64,000 nucleotides of DNA from Marivibrio sp040218065 (GTDB lineage Bacteria; Pseudomonadota; Alphaproteobacteria; UBA8366; Aestuariispiraceae). The stretch lies in the NCBI RefSeq assembly GCF_040218065.1, contig NZ_JAVJQE010000005.1, positions 372,001 through 436,000 on the forward strand, read 5' to 3'. The position numbers and the translations under genes were made by a program. The notes beneath the pieces were generated by a model, which was given only the letters and a program-made list of their open reading frames with translations, did not search any database and was not told the DNA's origin. Positions 15,556 to 25,596 of this stretch are shown here, in pieces; within the stretch, counting starts at the first letter, position 1, and each line of letters opens with the position of its first letter.

Positions 15556-16467
15556 ATGGATCTCACACTTCTGCTTATTCAGACGCTGAACGGCGTCCAG
15601 TACGGCCTGCTGCTGTTCCTGATCGCCAGCGGGCTGACGATCGTCTTCGGCATCATGGGCGTCATCAATCTGGCGCACGGCTCCTTCTACATGATCGGAG
15701 CCTATCTCGCCTGGTCGCTCACCAGCTGGACCGGCAGCATCTTCTGGGCGGTGCTCCTCGGCGCGCCTTTGGCCGCGTTGCTGGGACTGTTGGTGGAGCG
15801 GCTCTTCATCGTCCATCTCTACCATCGGGACCATCTGCAGCAGGTGCTGCTGACCTTCGGGTTGATCCTGATCTTCAACGAGATGCAGTCGATCATCTGG
15901 GGCGACGATCCTCACAGCATTCCCAAGCCGGAGTTCCTCCAGGGCTCGATCCCCTTGACCGAGGTGCAGGCCTATCCCGCCTATAATCTGTTCCTGGCGC
16001 TGGTCTGTCTGGCGCTGGCGGGCGTGATGTATTGGGTGGTGCAGAAGACGCGCCTCGGCATGCGCATCCGCGCGGGCTCCTCCAATCCGGAGATGATCCA
16101 GGCGCTCGGGATCAACACCAAGGTGCTGTTCGCCACGGTTTTTTCGATCGGCGTCACGATGGCGGCGCTGGCCGGACTGCTGGCCGCGCCGGAGCGCTCG
16201 ATCTATCCCGGCATCGGCGAGCAGGTTCTGATCATCAGCTTCGTCGTCGTGGTCATCGGCGGCATCGGCTCGATCAAGGGCGCCTTCGTCGGCGCGCTGC
16301 TGATCGGCCTGATGGACAGCCTCGGCGCCACGATCCTGCGCAGCTTCGACGATGTCGAGCTGATGAGCGGGCTCAGCGTCGACAATCTCACCTCCGTCAC
16401 CGTCTACGCGTTGATGGCGGCGATTCTGCTGTGGCGGCCGGCCGGCCTCTACGGCCGCGCGCACTGA
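15556..16467 (+). CDS. livH: Branched-chain-amino-acid-type ABC permease, LivH family
   Basis: A 303-residue inner-membrane permease with about eight hydrophobic segments. The opening LLIQTLNGVQYGLLLFLIASGLTIVFGIMGVINLAHGSFYMIGAY is the LivH signature, and the coupling-loop region RIRAGSSNPEMIQALGIN is present. The C-terminal VVVIGGIGSIKGAFVGALLIG completes the family pattern. The downstream livM homologue starts 25 bp later. The gene symbol names the family, not the substrate. Confidence 0.9.
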   Translation: MDLTLLLIQTLNGVQYGLLLFLIASGLTIVFGIMGVINLAHGSFYMIGAYLAWSLTSWTGSIFWAVLLGAPLAALLGLLVERLFIVHLYHRDHLQQVLLTFGLILIFNEMQSIIWGDDPHSIPKPEFLQGSIPLTEVQAYPAYNLFLALVCLALAGVMYWVVQKTRLGMRIRAGSSNPEMIQALGINTKVLFATVFSIGVTMAALAGLLAAPERSIYPGIGEQVLIISFVVVVIGGIGSIKGAFVGALLIGLMDSLGATILRSFDDVELMSGLSVDNLTSVTVYALMAAILLWRPAGLYGRAH

Positions 16468-16492
16468 CCGGTCGGGCGAGGAGAGAAACGAG

Positions 16493-17503
16493 ATGGTGAC
16501 GATTCCCCGTCTGTCCGCGCTTTTGGTGCTGGCCGCGATCGTGCTCGGGTTGGCGTTGACGCCGCTCTTCGGCGAGACCTACGCGATCAAGGTCGCGACG
16601 CGCATGATCGTCTTCGCGATCTTTGCGATGAGCCTTGATCTGCTGCTCGGCTACACAGGGCTGGTCAGTTTCGGTCACGCCGCGTTCTTCGGGTTGGCGG
16701 CCTACAGCCTTCAGATCTATTCGCCGGAGTACGAGGCCGCGAACCTTCTGTTCGCGCTGCCGGTCGTGCTCGGCGTCACCGCTCTGGTGGGCGGGTTGAT
16801 CGGCGCCTTGGTGGTGCGGACCAGCGGCATCTACTTCATCATGGTGACGCTCGCCTTCGCGCAGATGCTGTTCTACTTCTTCCACGACAGCCAGATCGCC
16901 GGCGGCAGCGACGGCGCCTATATCTGGGTGAAGCCGGTGCTGGCGATCGGCGAGGTCCAGCTCTTCAGCTTCGGCAGCCGAGAGGCCCTGCTGTGGTTCG
17001 CCGTCGGCGCGATGCTGACGGTCTACGGGCTGCTGCTCATGCTGTTGCGCTCCCCCTTCGGTCAGGTCATCCAGGGCATCAAGGTGAACGAGCACCGGAT
17101 GCGCGCGCTCGGCTACGACACCTATCGCTACAAGCTGGTCAGCTTCATCATCTCGGCCACGGTCGCGGGTCTCGCGGGCTTCATCTACGCCTGCATCGAC
17201 GGCTACGTCTCGCCCGAGCTGCTCGGCTGGCATGAAAGCGGGATCGGCCTCGTCATGGTGATCCTGGGCGGCATGGGCACGCTGATCGGTCCGATCGTGG
17301 GCGCCGTCGCCTTCCTGGGCGTGGAGGAGCTGGCGAAAGAACGCGAACTGGTCGGCTTCATGGCCGACCACTTCCAGATCATCATCGGCGCCTTCGTCAT
17401 CGCCGTCGTCTTGGGCCTGAAAAACGGCCTCGTGGGGACGCTGGCCGGCGCCGGACGGGCGGAACCCGATCCGCTTGAGACCGAAGAGGGAGAGAAGCCG
17501 TGA
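16493..17503 (+). CDS. livM: Branched-chain-amino-acid-type ABC permease, LivM family
   Basis: A 336-residue permease with about ten hydrophobic segments. LivM hallmarks are DLLLGYTGLVSFGHAAFFGLAAYS, RTSGIYFIMVTLAFAQMLFY, and the loop GQVIQGIKVNEHRMRALGYDTYRYKLVSF that meets the ATPase. The last part, GGMGTLIGPIVGAVAFLGVEE, is typical. A GAGGAGAG ribosome site precedes the ATG, and the stop overlaps the GTG start of the livG homologue, so the two are translationally coupled. Confidence 0.9.
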   Translation: MVTIPRLSALLVLAAIVLGLALTPLFGETYAIKVATRMIVFAIFAMSLDLLLGYTGLVSFGHAAFFGLAAYSLQIYSPEYEAANLLFALPVVLGVTALVGGLIGALVVRTSGIYFIMVTLAFAQMLFYFFHDSQIAGGSDGAYIWVKPVLAIGEVQLFSFGSREALLWFAVGAMLTVYGLLLMLLRSPFGQVIQGIKVNEHRMRALGYDTYRYKLVSFIISATVAGLAGFIYACIDGYVSPELLGWHESGIGLVMVILGGMGTLIGPIVGAVAFLGVEELAKERELVGFMADHFQIIIGAFVIAVVLGLKNGLVGTLAGAGRAEPDPLETEEGEKP

Positions 17504-18252
17504 GCGGCCCCGTTCTCAGCACGAAAGCCGTCTCAAAGAGCTTCGGCGGTCTGCAGGCGGTGCGCGACGTCACGCTGGATTTCGCGACCGGCCGGGTCGA
17601 CGTGGTGATCGGACCCAACGGCGCCGGCAAGACGACTTTGATCAATCTGCTCTCCGGCGATCTGACGCCGACCTCGGGCCAGGTGATCTATCGCGGCCAG
17701 GACATCACCTCCATGCCGCCGCACCGGATCAGCCAGCTCGGGGTGGGGCGCAGCTATCAGCGCACCAACATCTTTCCGGAATTCACCTGCTACCGGAACG
17801 TCTGGCTGGCCGCGCAGTCGCGCATGCGCTCCTCGATGCGGTTCTTTCGAGCGGCCTCCGCGCGAAAGGATGTGGCCGCACGCGCCGACCGGGCCATTGA
17901 GCTGGCCGGCCTGACGCATCGCGCGCGCACGGTCGCCGCGAATGTCAGCCACGGCGAGCAACGCCAACTCGAGGTCGCCATGCTGCTGGCGACCGAGCCG
18001 GAGGTGCTGTTGCTCGACGAGCCGCTCGCCGGCATGGGGCCGGAGGAGACCGAGAACATCGTGCAGCTGATCCACACCTTGAAGGCGACCCATTGCGTGG
18101 TGTTGATCGAGCACGACATGGACGCGGTCTTCGCGGTCGCGGATCAGTTGACGGTGATGGTCAACGGCGCGGTGCTGGAGACCGGGCCGCCGGAGAAAAT
18201 CCGCTCCAGCGAGACGGTGCGCGAGGCCTATCTCGGCGACGAGATGATCTGA
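17500..18252 (+). CDS. livG: Branched-chain-amino-acid-type ABC ATPase, LivG family
   Basis: A 250-residue nucleotide-binding subunit. Walker A is GPNGAGKT at 38-45, the signature is VSHGEQRQLEVAM, and Walker B is VLLLDEPLAGMGPEE. The LivG-type start (SFGGLQAVRDVTLDF) and the switch His in LIEHDMDAVF are present. The start is GTG, overlapping the livM stop by four bases. Confidence 0.9.
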   Translation: MSGPVLSTKAVSKSFGGLQAVRDVTLDFATGRVDVVIGPNGAGKTTLINLLSGDLTPTSGQVIYRGQDITSMPPHRISQLGVGRSYQRTNIFPEFTCYRNVWLAAQSRMRSSMRFFRAASARKDVAARADRAIELAGLTHRARTVAANVSHGEQRQLEVAMLLATEPEVLLLDEPLAGMGPEETENIVQLIHTLKATHCVVLIEHDMDAVFAVADQLTVMVNGAVLETGPPEKIRSSETVREAYLGDEMI

Positions 18253-18266
18253 AGGACGGGAACGAG

Positions 18267-19019
18267 ATGGCGGAGACCGGAATCGCCGAGAAGGTTGAGG
18301 CGCGCGCAGCCGAGGCGGCGCTTAGCTTCCAGGACGTGCACACCTATTACGGGGCGAGCCACATCTTGCGCGGCCTCAGCTTCACGGTTGGGCGGGGCGA
18401 GTGCGTGAGCCTGATGGGCCGCAACGGCATGGGCAAGTCGACGACGCTGCGCACGGCCATGGGGCTGGTCGCGCCCAAACGCGGGATGGTGATGCAGTTT
18501 GGCGAGCCGGCGACGGGCCGTCCCTCTTACAAGAGCGCCACCAGCGGGCTGGCCTTCGTGCCGGAAGGGCGCGGAATTTTTCCCAATCTGACGGTGCGCG
18601 AAAATCTGATCGTCGCCGCGCGGCCCGGGCGCGACGGCCGCGTGGACTGGACGCTAGAGCGGGTGCTCGAGCTTTTTCCGCGGCTCGCCGAGCGCATCGA
18701 CAACTGGGGCAACAATCTGTCCGGCGGCGAACAGCAGATGCTCACCATCGGGCGGGCGCTGATGACCAATCCGGATCTGCTGTTGCTGGACGAAGCGACG
18801 GAGGGACTGGCCCCGCTGATCCGCGAAGAGATCTGGCGGGTGCTGGGCGAGATCAAAGGGACGGGCATCGCCTGTCTCGTGGTCGACAAGAACGTGAAGC
18901 GGCTGGTCGAGATCTGCGACCGTCACCTGGTGCTGGTGAAAGGCGAACTGGTCTTCAACGGCGACGGCGAGCAGCTGATGGCGGATCCGGACTTCCTGCA
19001 TCGCCATCTGGGGGTGTGA
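18267..19019 (+). CDS. livF: Branched-chain-amino-acid-type ABC ATPase, LivF family
   Basis: A 250-residue second ATPase. Walker A is GRNGMGKST at 51-59, the signature LSGGEQQML, and Walker B LLLLDEATEGLAPLI, which is the LivF form. The usual H-loop position reads VVDKNVKRLVE, with Lys-Asn in place of the common Glu-Gln/His, so the switch residue looks altered. An N-terminal extension of about 18 residues precedes the conserved LSFQDVHTYYGASHILRGL. It starts 14 bp after livG. Confidence 0.89.
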   Translation: MAETGIAEKVEARAAEAALSFQDVHTYYGASHILRGLSFTVGRGECVSLMGRNGMGKSTTLRTAMGLVAPKRGMVMQFGEPATGRPSYKSATSGLAFVPEGRGIFPNLTVRENLIVAARPGRDGRVDWTLERVLELFPRLAERIDNWGNNLSGGEQQMLTIGRALMTNPDLLLLDEATEGLAPLIREEIWRVLGEIKGTGIACLVVDKNVKRLVEICDRHLVLVKGELVFNGDGEQLMADPDFLHRHLGV

Positions 19020-19188
19020 CGCGCCGACAAGCGACAGGCGACGACGGCGCCCCTCGGCGTTCCCCCGGGACAAGGCCTGGGCGACGGGGTTCTAGGGGGC
19101 TCCGCTGGCGGCCTGGCCTTGAGGGTGTGTCCCAGCGCAGGCGGGGACCTTTCTCAAGCTCCTCCGCCGCGTGGGCGGGCCGCCTGAG

Positions 19189-19207
19189 GCCCCGCTTTTG
19201 CGGGGGC
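19189..19207. terminator. Hairpin terminator between convergent livF and the 639-residue protein gene
   Basis: GCCCCGC-TTTT-GCGGGG(G)C, in the 218-bp gap between converging genes. One base bulges on the right arm. It could stop both transcripts; the U-run is weak. Confidence 0.4.
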
Positions 19208-19237
19208 GCGCAAGACCCTCGCGAAGGGCCGCTCCTC

Positions 19238-21157
19238 TCAGAACCCGAACATATGGTCGAGCGAGAAGCTGTCCGCGCCGCGTTCGCCCGCCATCAGGCC
19301 GTGATAGCCGAAGAGGCGGCAGGTCGTGTCGCGGATCAGGACGTAGCCGTCCGCGCCGGCCTGCGCGCAGGCCTCGGCGGAGAACAGGCCGCGCTGGGTG
19401 AAGCGGAAGCTGCCGCCGGCGGGAATCTCGACCGTCTCGCTCGCCACCGCCTGGCCTTGGCCGTCGGTCAGCGTCAGCTCGGTGCGGCTGGTCGCCTTCC
19501 ACTCGGTCGAGACCGGATAGATCAAATGGCAGAAGGCGTCGTAACCGTCAGGTCCGATGCGCAGGAAGAGGCGCGTCGACAGGCCCGGCGGCTTGCCGGC
19601 GTAGCTCTGCGGCTCGCCCTTGTAGGTCAGGACATGGTTGAACATGTGCGCGCCGAAGCTGGTCTCCGCCGCATGGCCTGAGCGCCGGTCGGTGTAGCGG
19701 AACAGCCCGTGCAGCCAGCCGTCCGCGACCCCGCCGTCGCGGAAGTCGTAGATCAGCTCGGCGTGGCCGTACTCGCCGGCGCCGAGGCCGGCCTCCAGCG
19801 CCAGCGCGCGAAGGTCGAGCGTCTGCGCGTGGTCGCGCGGCAGGCGCCCGAAGCTGTGACGCGCGATCTCCCGCCCGCCGGCGTCGTACAGCACCGCCTG
19901 CGTCGGCAGGTCGGTCTGCGCGGTCGACATCGGGGTCGGCAGCGCGACGCTGTCGTAGTCCGCCGGCGGAAGGATCGGGGCGGGCAGGATGTAGCCCTTG
20001 CCCATCAGATCCTCCAGCGTTCGGATCTTCGGATCGTCGACCAGATCGACGCGCTCGACGTTCGGATGACTGATGCGCTCGCGCCCGTTGCCCTTCACGA
20101 TCTCGTAGCGCGGGCGGACCATGTGCTTGCCGGCCTCGATCTCGATCTGCTCCGGCCAGGCGAGGCCCGGGAGCAGGTCGGCCACGTCCAGCGGATAAGA
20201 GCCGAAGGGCGGCACCTCGCGGTCCAACCAGACGGTCTGATCCCGGCCCATCCGCCGCAGGCCGATCGCGCCTTTCGGGATCGGGGCGGGGTGGCTGTTC
20301 TGGACCCACAGCGTCACCCGCTCGCCCTGGTCCGGGGCGGGTAGACCGGCGTAGAGATCGGCCGGCCAGGCGTTGGCGTCGTGCGTGCAGGAGAGCGCGG
20401 CGTTGTCGTCGCCGTAGGTGTCGAGGGCGTATTTGACGATGTCGTGCCCCTTCGCCCCGATGACGTGCAGGAACAGCTGACCCGCGAAGGGGCCGAGGTC
20501 GAAGCGCGCGCGCACGTCCCGGCTGTCGAAAACGACGCCCGCGTTGGCCGGCCCCAGCGTTTCGCGCCAGTGCGCGAGCCGCCGGCCGTCCGCGTCGAAC
20601 AGACAAGCCCAGATCTCGACCTTCTCCGCGCCGTAGCCGCCCCAGTAGTTGGCGGTGACCAGACGCGTGTGCCGTCCCTCGTCGTCGCGAAAGAAGGCGA
20701 AATTGGTGGCCCAGTTGAGATTGTCGAGATAGCGCCGCGGGTTGGTCTGCATATCCTCGGGAATGCGCAGGGCGTCGAGCGTCATCAAGTCCGCGCCTTC
20801 GGGCAGAAGGTGACGAATCTGATCGGCCAAGCGCTCGGCCTCGAAGGCGGTGATCAGAACGGCCTTGGCCCCGGAGGACGCCAGATCGGTGACCGGCTGC
20901 GCCTGCAGGCCGATGCGCGTGTCGCCGATCGTCTCCACGTCCTGCACGAAGAGGCCGCACAGGTCGAGGCCGGAGAGATCGTGAATCGCGTTCACCGCCT
21001 CGGCCATGCCGGTCGGATCGTAAAGCGCGACGGGACCGGCGGCCTCCAGCTTGGCGCGCAGCTGCTTCGCCGGCTCCGCCGCCAGCGGGTGGCCCAACGC
21101 CTTGAAGGTGGAGAAGCCGCCGATCTTGTTGGAGAAGGTTTCGATGGTGAGCGCCAT
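19238..21157 (-). CDS. Protein of unknown function, 639 residues
   Basis: I do not recognise a characterised family. There is no signal peptide or membrane segment, so it is probably cytoplasmic. Residues 40-135 look like a Rossmann-type nucleotide-binding fold: VALYDPTGMAEAVNAI, then strands in LCGLFVQDVETIG and KAVLITAFEAERLADQI, similar to the sugar-modification domain seen in PglD-like proteins. Residues 150-640 are rich in aromatic residues and beta-strand patterns (WACLFDADGRRLAHWRE, LFLHVIGAKGHDIVKYALDTYGDDNA, VTLWVQNSHPAPIP). It is the last gene of a minus-strand group with an oxygenase and an ELM1-like protein, 52 bp after the oxygenase gene. A role in surface glycan or lipid modification is only a guess. 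Confidence 0.75.
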   Translation of the reverse strand: MALTIETFSNKIGGFSTFKALGHPLAAEPAKQLRAKLEAAGPVALYDPTGMAEAVNAIHDLSGLDLCGLFVQDVETIGDTRIGLQAQPVTDLASSGAKAVLITAFEAERLADQIRHLLPEGADLMTLDALRIPEDMQTNPRRYLDNLNWATNFAFFRDDEGRHTRLVTANYWGGYGAEKVEIWACLFDADGRRLAHWRETLGPANAGVVFDSRDVRARFDLGPFAGQLFLHVIGAKGHDIVKYALDTYGDDNAALSCTHDANAWPADLYAGLPAPDQGERVTLWVQNSHPAPIPKGAIGLRRMGRDQTVWLDREVPPFGSYPLDVADLLPGLAWPEQIEIEAGKHMVRPRYEIVKGNGRERISHPNVERVDLVDDPKIRTLEDLMGKGYILPAPILPPADYDSVALPTPMSTAQTDLPTQAVLYDAGGREIARHSFGRLPRDHAQTLDLRALALEAGLGAGEYGHAELIYDFRDGGVADGWLHGLFRYTDRRSGHAAETSFGAHMFNHVLTYKGEPQSYAGKPPGLSTRLFLRIGPDGYDAFCHLIYPVSTEWKATSRTELTLTDGQGQAVASETVEIPAGGSFRFTQRGLFSAEACAQAGADGYVLIRDTTCRLFGYHGLMAGERGADSFSLDHMFGF

Positions 21158-21209
21158 GTCGGCCTGTCCTTGAGATAGGTCGCGGTAAGAAGGTCGGCCG
21201 CCCCGAGCG

Positions 21210-21851
21210 TCAGGAGGCGAAGGGCAGCTTCTTCAGAAAGGCGGAGAGGCCGTGGCGGCGCTGCTCGCGCCGAACGTAGCTCTCGTCCACCACCCAGTTG
21301 AGTTGGATCGCGCGGCGCGGCCCCTCGTAGGGCTTGTGGCCGTGCCAGGCGTCCGGCGTACACTTGAAGGCCAACAGAGTGCCGGCGTCCGGCGGCACTT
21401 CGGCGGCGAAATCGTCGAGACTGTCCGGGCCGTTCAAAAGCCTGAGGCGCCCGCCCTCGGCCTCCCAGCCGCCGTTCATGTACAGCAGAACGGTGACCAG
21501 CTTCCCCTTGCTGTCGGTGTGGATCTGGCCGTCCTTGGCGCGGCAGCGCGCGCGCACCGTCACCATCGTCGGGCGTCCGGCGAGATCGAGGTCGAACTTC
21601 TCCGACATGGCCGCCGTCATCTCGGGACCGCGCAGGGCGTCGATCATGCGTTGGAAAGCCGGGCCGCTGGTCACCGAGAACAGCGGAATGGAGCCGGGCT
21701 TGTCGATCTTGGGATAATCCGCCTCGACCGCATCTCGGACGTCCGCCCTAAGGAAGCCCGGAACGATCAGATGCGCAAACGGCGCGTCGGCGACCGGGGT
21801 CGCGCGCAGCCGGTCGAGGTCGATCGGAGAGGCGTCGGCGAGCGTGCTCAT
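21210..21851 (-). CDS. 2-oxoglutarate/Fe(II)-dependent oxygenase family protein
   Basis: A 213-residue double-stranded beta-helix protein. The iron triad is visible: His111 and Asp113 in QIHTDSKGK, and His170 (or His172) in AWHGHKPYEGPRRAIQLNW, with Arg180 placed to hold 2-oxoglutarate. It opens with PFAHLIVPGFLRADVRDAVEADYP, common in this family (2OG-FeII_Oxy_3 type). The start at 21851 has GGAGATT just before it. It lies between the ELM1-like gene and the 639-residue gene, gaps 45 and 52 bp. Substrate unknown. Confidence 0.8.
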   Translation of the reverse strand: MSTLADASPIDLDRLRATPVADAPFAHLIVPGFLRADVRDAVEADYPKIDKPGSIPLFSVTSGPAFQRMIDALRGPEMTAAMSEKFDLDLAGRPTMVTVRARCRAKDGQIHTDSKGKLVTVLLYMNGGWEAEGGRLRLLNGPDSLDDFAAEVPPDAGTLLAFKCTPDAWHGHKPYEGPRRAIQLNWVVDESYVRREQRRHGLSAFLKKLPFAS

Positions 21852-21896
21852 AATCTCCGGTTTACCGGACGAATCGCCGCTGCGCAAACCCGCGCG

Positions 21897-22880
21897 TCAG
21901 GCGGAAGAGGGGCTTGCGTCGAGCAGCGCCCGGACGCGCTCCGCCGCCCGACGCGTGTCGTCGAGCGGCGACGGCGCCCAGGTGAAATCGATCTTGCCTT
22001 CAAAAGGTCGCACCGCGTCGGCGTCGAACATCGATTGGTGAAAGCGCCGGAACTTCTCCACCCGACCCACGGCGGGAAGCCGCAGCAGATAGACCGGTTT
22101 TCCCGTCGATGCGGCCTCCGAGACCATATTCACCGAATCGCCCGTCGCCAGAATCGCATCCGCTGCGCCCAGCCAGGCGAAATACGGGTTCGGCCCCTGC
22201 AGGTCCCAGACCTGTCCCGGCGTCCCGGAAAGCGCGCGCTTCAGAATGCGGACGTTCTCCGACCCCGTGCGCCGCGAGGGGCTGACCAGCAGCGAGCCGC
22301 GCGTCTTGTGCGCGACCTCCTTCAATTGTGCGGCGAGCCGCGCCGTCTCCACTTCGTCCAGGCGATAGGCGCCGTTGGAGCCGCCGATCAGCACGGCGAT
22401 CCGGGGCTTCGGCCATTGCCGTTCCTTGTCGGCCAGGGCCGCGGCCGCCCGGTCGAGGCGCTCACGAGTGACCCGATGGACGGAGCCGGCCGTCACCTCG
22501 ACGTTCGGGCCGTCGATCCGATCGTGCGCCGGCGCGACCACCAGATCGAACCGCGACAGCGGGACGTGCGGGTGCTGGATGTGAACCGCAAGCGTCGCCC
22601 CGCCGGAGCGCCGCTTCACTTCGAGCGCCGGTCCGACCGCGTGGCGACCGCACGAGATGACGAGGCGCGGCCACGGCGCCGCCAGTTGGTCGCTGCGCGG
22701 ACTGAGACCCATGACGCCCGGCGGCCACAGCGCGGCCGGCAGAAAGCGCCATGGCAGGCCGCCGCGCAGACGCTTCGTCTCGTGCGGCAGGCCGACGGCT
22801 TCGGCCAGGCCGATGGCCTGCGCCTCCATCCCGGCCTTCCCGTCGGTGAGCACCCAGCAGAGAGTGTCGGCAGCCTGCAT
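21897..22880 (-). CDS. ELM1/DUF1022 family protein (GT-B-like)
   Basis: A 327-residue member of the family named after plant mitochondrial fission factor ELM1 and widespread in Alphaproteobacteria. Hallmarks are the start LCWVLTDGKAGMEAQAIGLAEAVG, the central LVISCGRHAVGPALEVKR with IQHPHVPLSRFDLVVAPAHD, the phosphate-type loop VLIGGSNGAYRLD, and the late ATGDSVNMVSEAASTGKPVYLLRLP. The last motif resembles sugar-nucleotide binding in GT-B glycosyltransferases. Bacterial function is not established. It is the first gene of the three-gene minus-strand group and divergent from the Lrp regulator (232 bp). Confidence 0.85.
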   Translation of the reverse strand: MQAADTLCWVLTDGKAGMEAQAIGLAEAVGLPHETKRLRGGLPWRFLPAALWPPGVMGLSPRSDQLAAPWPRLVISCGRHAVGPALEVKRRSGGATLAVHIQHPHVPLSRFDLVVAPAHDRIDGPNVEVTAGSVHRVTRERLDRAAAALADKERQWPKPRIAVLIGGSNGAYRLDEVETARLAAQLKEVAHKTRGSLLVSPSRRTGSENVRILKRALSGTPGQVWDLQGPNPYFAWLGAADAILATGDSVNMVSEAASTGKPVYLLRLPAVGRVEKFRRFHQSMFDADAVRPFEGKIDFTWAPSPLDDTRRAAERVRALLDASPSSA

Positions 22881-23112
22881 CGCGTTGGCGGTTCCGTCCC
22901 GTAGATAGGTGAAAGAGGGTGCGCCGGCTCGGGGGCGTGCGGGCCGGCCTAGTCGGCGAATCGCGCCGGACTATGCCGCCCTGACCGCCTGCGGGCAAGC
23001 GCGGATGACGCGGATTTTGAGCGCGGTCTCTTGCTAATAATGTTGCGCCGCCCCCGCCGTTCGCGCTATTCCCTTACCACCTCTCCAGCGCCAGAAAAGA
23101 GCCCGCAAACGC

Positions 23113-23619
23113 ATGCGCCGCACCAAGCTCGACAAGATCGATCGCAAGATTCTCCGGGACCTGCAGGCCAACGGCCGTATAACCAATGTCGAGTTGGCCA
23201 AGAACGCCGGAATTTCCGCGCCGCCCTGCTTGCGACGGGTGCGCGCGCTGGAAGAAGCGGGTTTCATCCGCGGCTATCACGCCGATCTGGACGAGGAGCA
23301 GTTAGGGTACGGCGTCACCGTCTTCGCCTTCGTCGGGCTGGACAGCCAGGCCGAAAGCGATCTGGTTCAGTTCGAGGAGCAGGTGCGCCGCTGGCCCTTG
23401 GTGCGCGAGTGCCACATGCTGCAGGGCGAAACGGACTTCCTGCTGAAGGTCGTCGCGCGCGATCTCGACAGCTACAATCGATTTCTGACCAATGAGTTGA
23501 CCGCGGCGAAGCATGTGAGCCACGTGCGCTCCGCAATCGGCATCCGCACCTCCAAGCGCGATGTCGGCGTGCCGATCGATCCGGAACGGCCGGAAGAGGA
23601 TCTCGACGGCGAGGCGTAG
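23113..23619 (+). CDS. Lrp/AsnC-family transcriptional regulator
   Basis: A 168-residue regulator. The N-terminal helix-turn-helix (KLDKIDRKILRDLQANGRITNVELAKNAGISAPPCLRRVRALEEAGFI) is canonical Lrp. A RAM/AsnC ligand-binding domain follows (VTVFAFVGLDSQAESDLVQFEEQVRRWPLVRECHMLQGETDFLLKVVARDL). It acts on DNA in the cytoplasm and probably responds to an amino acid. It is divergent from the ELM1-like gene and converges on the histidine kinase gene, 13 bp apart. Target genes cannot be named from sequence. Confidence 0.9.
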   Translation: MRRTKLDKIDRKILRDLQANGRITNVELAKNAGISAPPCLRRVRALEEAGFIRGYHADLDEEQLGYGVTVFAFVGLDSQAESDLVQFEEQVRRWPLVRECHMLQGETDFLLKVVARDLDSYNRFLTNELTAAKHVSHVRSAIGIRTSKRDVGVPIDPERPEEDLDGEA

Positions 23620-23632
23620 GCGACGGGGGCCG

Positions 23633-24805
<1,173 letters not shown>

Positions 24806-24836
24806 GAAGGCTCGTCCGGGAGGATCCTCACAGCGC

Positions 24837-25460
24837 TCAGGCGTGGAGGCCGCAGACGCTCGGCGGGTCTGCGAGGTGCGGGTCGGTCGGGTCGAAATAG
24901 GGGCTGGGGAGGATCTGGCCGTTCATCACCATGTAGGGATGGACCTTCAGCACGCGATACAGCGTCTGGGGGTCGAAGCGCCCGGCGTCGTATTGGCAAA
25001 TCGCGGTCAGCGGCTTGTCGACGAGCGCCTCGGTGACCTCGAATTCGTAGCGGATCAGTTCGTCCATGTCGCAGGCGCCGGGGGTCAGGGCCCACTCCAT
25101 CTCCCCCGTCACCATGATCGGCGCGTCCGGCGGTCCGGCCGCGTGCAACCGGTCGTATCCCTCGCGCAGCCGATTTATCATCGGCGCGCGGCGGAACGGC
25201 CCGTCCGGCGTGTAGACGTTCTGCGCCGCCCGCCAGGTTATGGCGCGCGGCCGATCCGAAGGATGGCGCGGGGAGAGCCGGTCCAGTTGATCGATCAACG
25301 CGCCCTCGTCCGTCTCGGCCCCGAAATATTCGATCAGGCCGCCCGCCTCGACGCCGCCTTCAAGCCATCGGGCGATCGTGCGGATCCGTTCGTCGTCGTC
25401 GCCGTACAGATAGCACATGTGAAGGCCCGGCGCCGGAGCGTCTAAGCTGTAGTCGGCCAT
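24837..25460 (-). CDS. MEDS (DcmR-type sensory) domain protein
   Basis: A 207-residue stand-alone MEDS domain. Family features are the opening HMCYLYGDDDERIRTIARWLEGGVEAGGLIEYFGAE, the middle DAPIMVTGEMEWAL, ELIRYEFEVTEAL, and the C-terminal AICQYDAGRFDPQTLYRVLKVHPYMVMNGQI. MEDS domains sense small hydrocarbon-derived signals in methylotroph and methanogen regulators, a link known mainly from DcmR. There is no output domain here; the next gene is a histidine kinase. The start at 25460 has GGAGGGT upstream. Confidence 0.82.
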   Translation of the reverse strand: MADYSLDAPAPGLHMCYLYGDDDERIRTIARWLEGGVEAGGLIEYFGAETDEGALIDQLDRLSPRHPSDRPRAITWRAAQNVYTPDGPFRRAPMINRLREGYDRLHAAGPPDAPIMVTGEMEWALTPGACDMDELIRYEFEVTEALVDKPLTAICQYDAGRFDPQTLYRVLKVHPYMVMNGQILPSPYFDPTDPHLADPPSVCGLHA

Positions 25461-25596
25461 GGTCGACCCTCCTTGTCGGCGCGCGTCGCTGGCGCCCTCC
25501 AAAGGTATTAGACCATACGGTGCATTAAGAAGATGTAAAGAAAGTCGGAGAGGGGGCGGCGCGTTCGAAAGCGGGCGCGCGGGCGAGCGGTCCGGC

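Noticed and set aside
10170..19020. Benzoyl-CoA (box) pathway genes near the TGCA repeats
   Set aside because: No boxABC, CoA ligase or BoxR gene is in the window; only the operator-like repeats and the importer hint at it.
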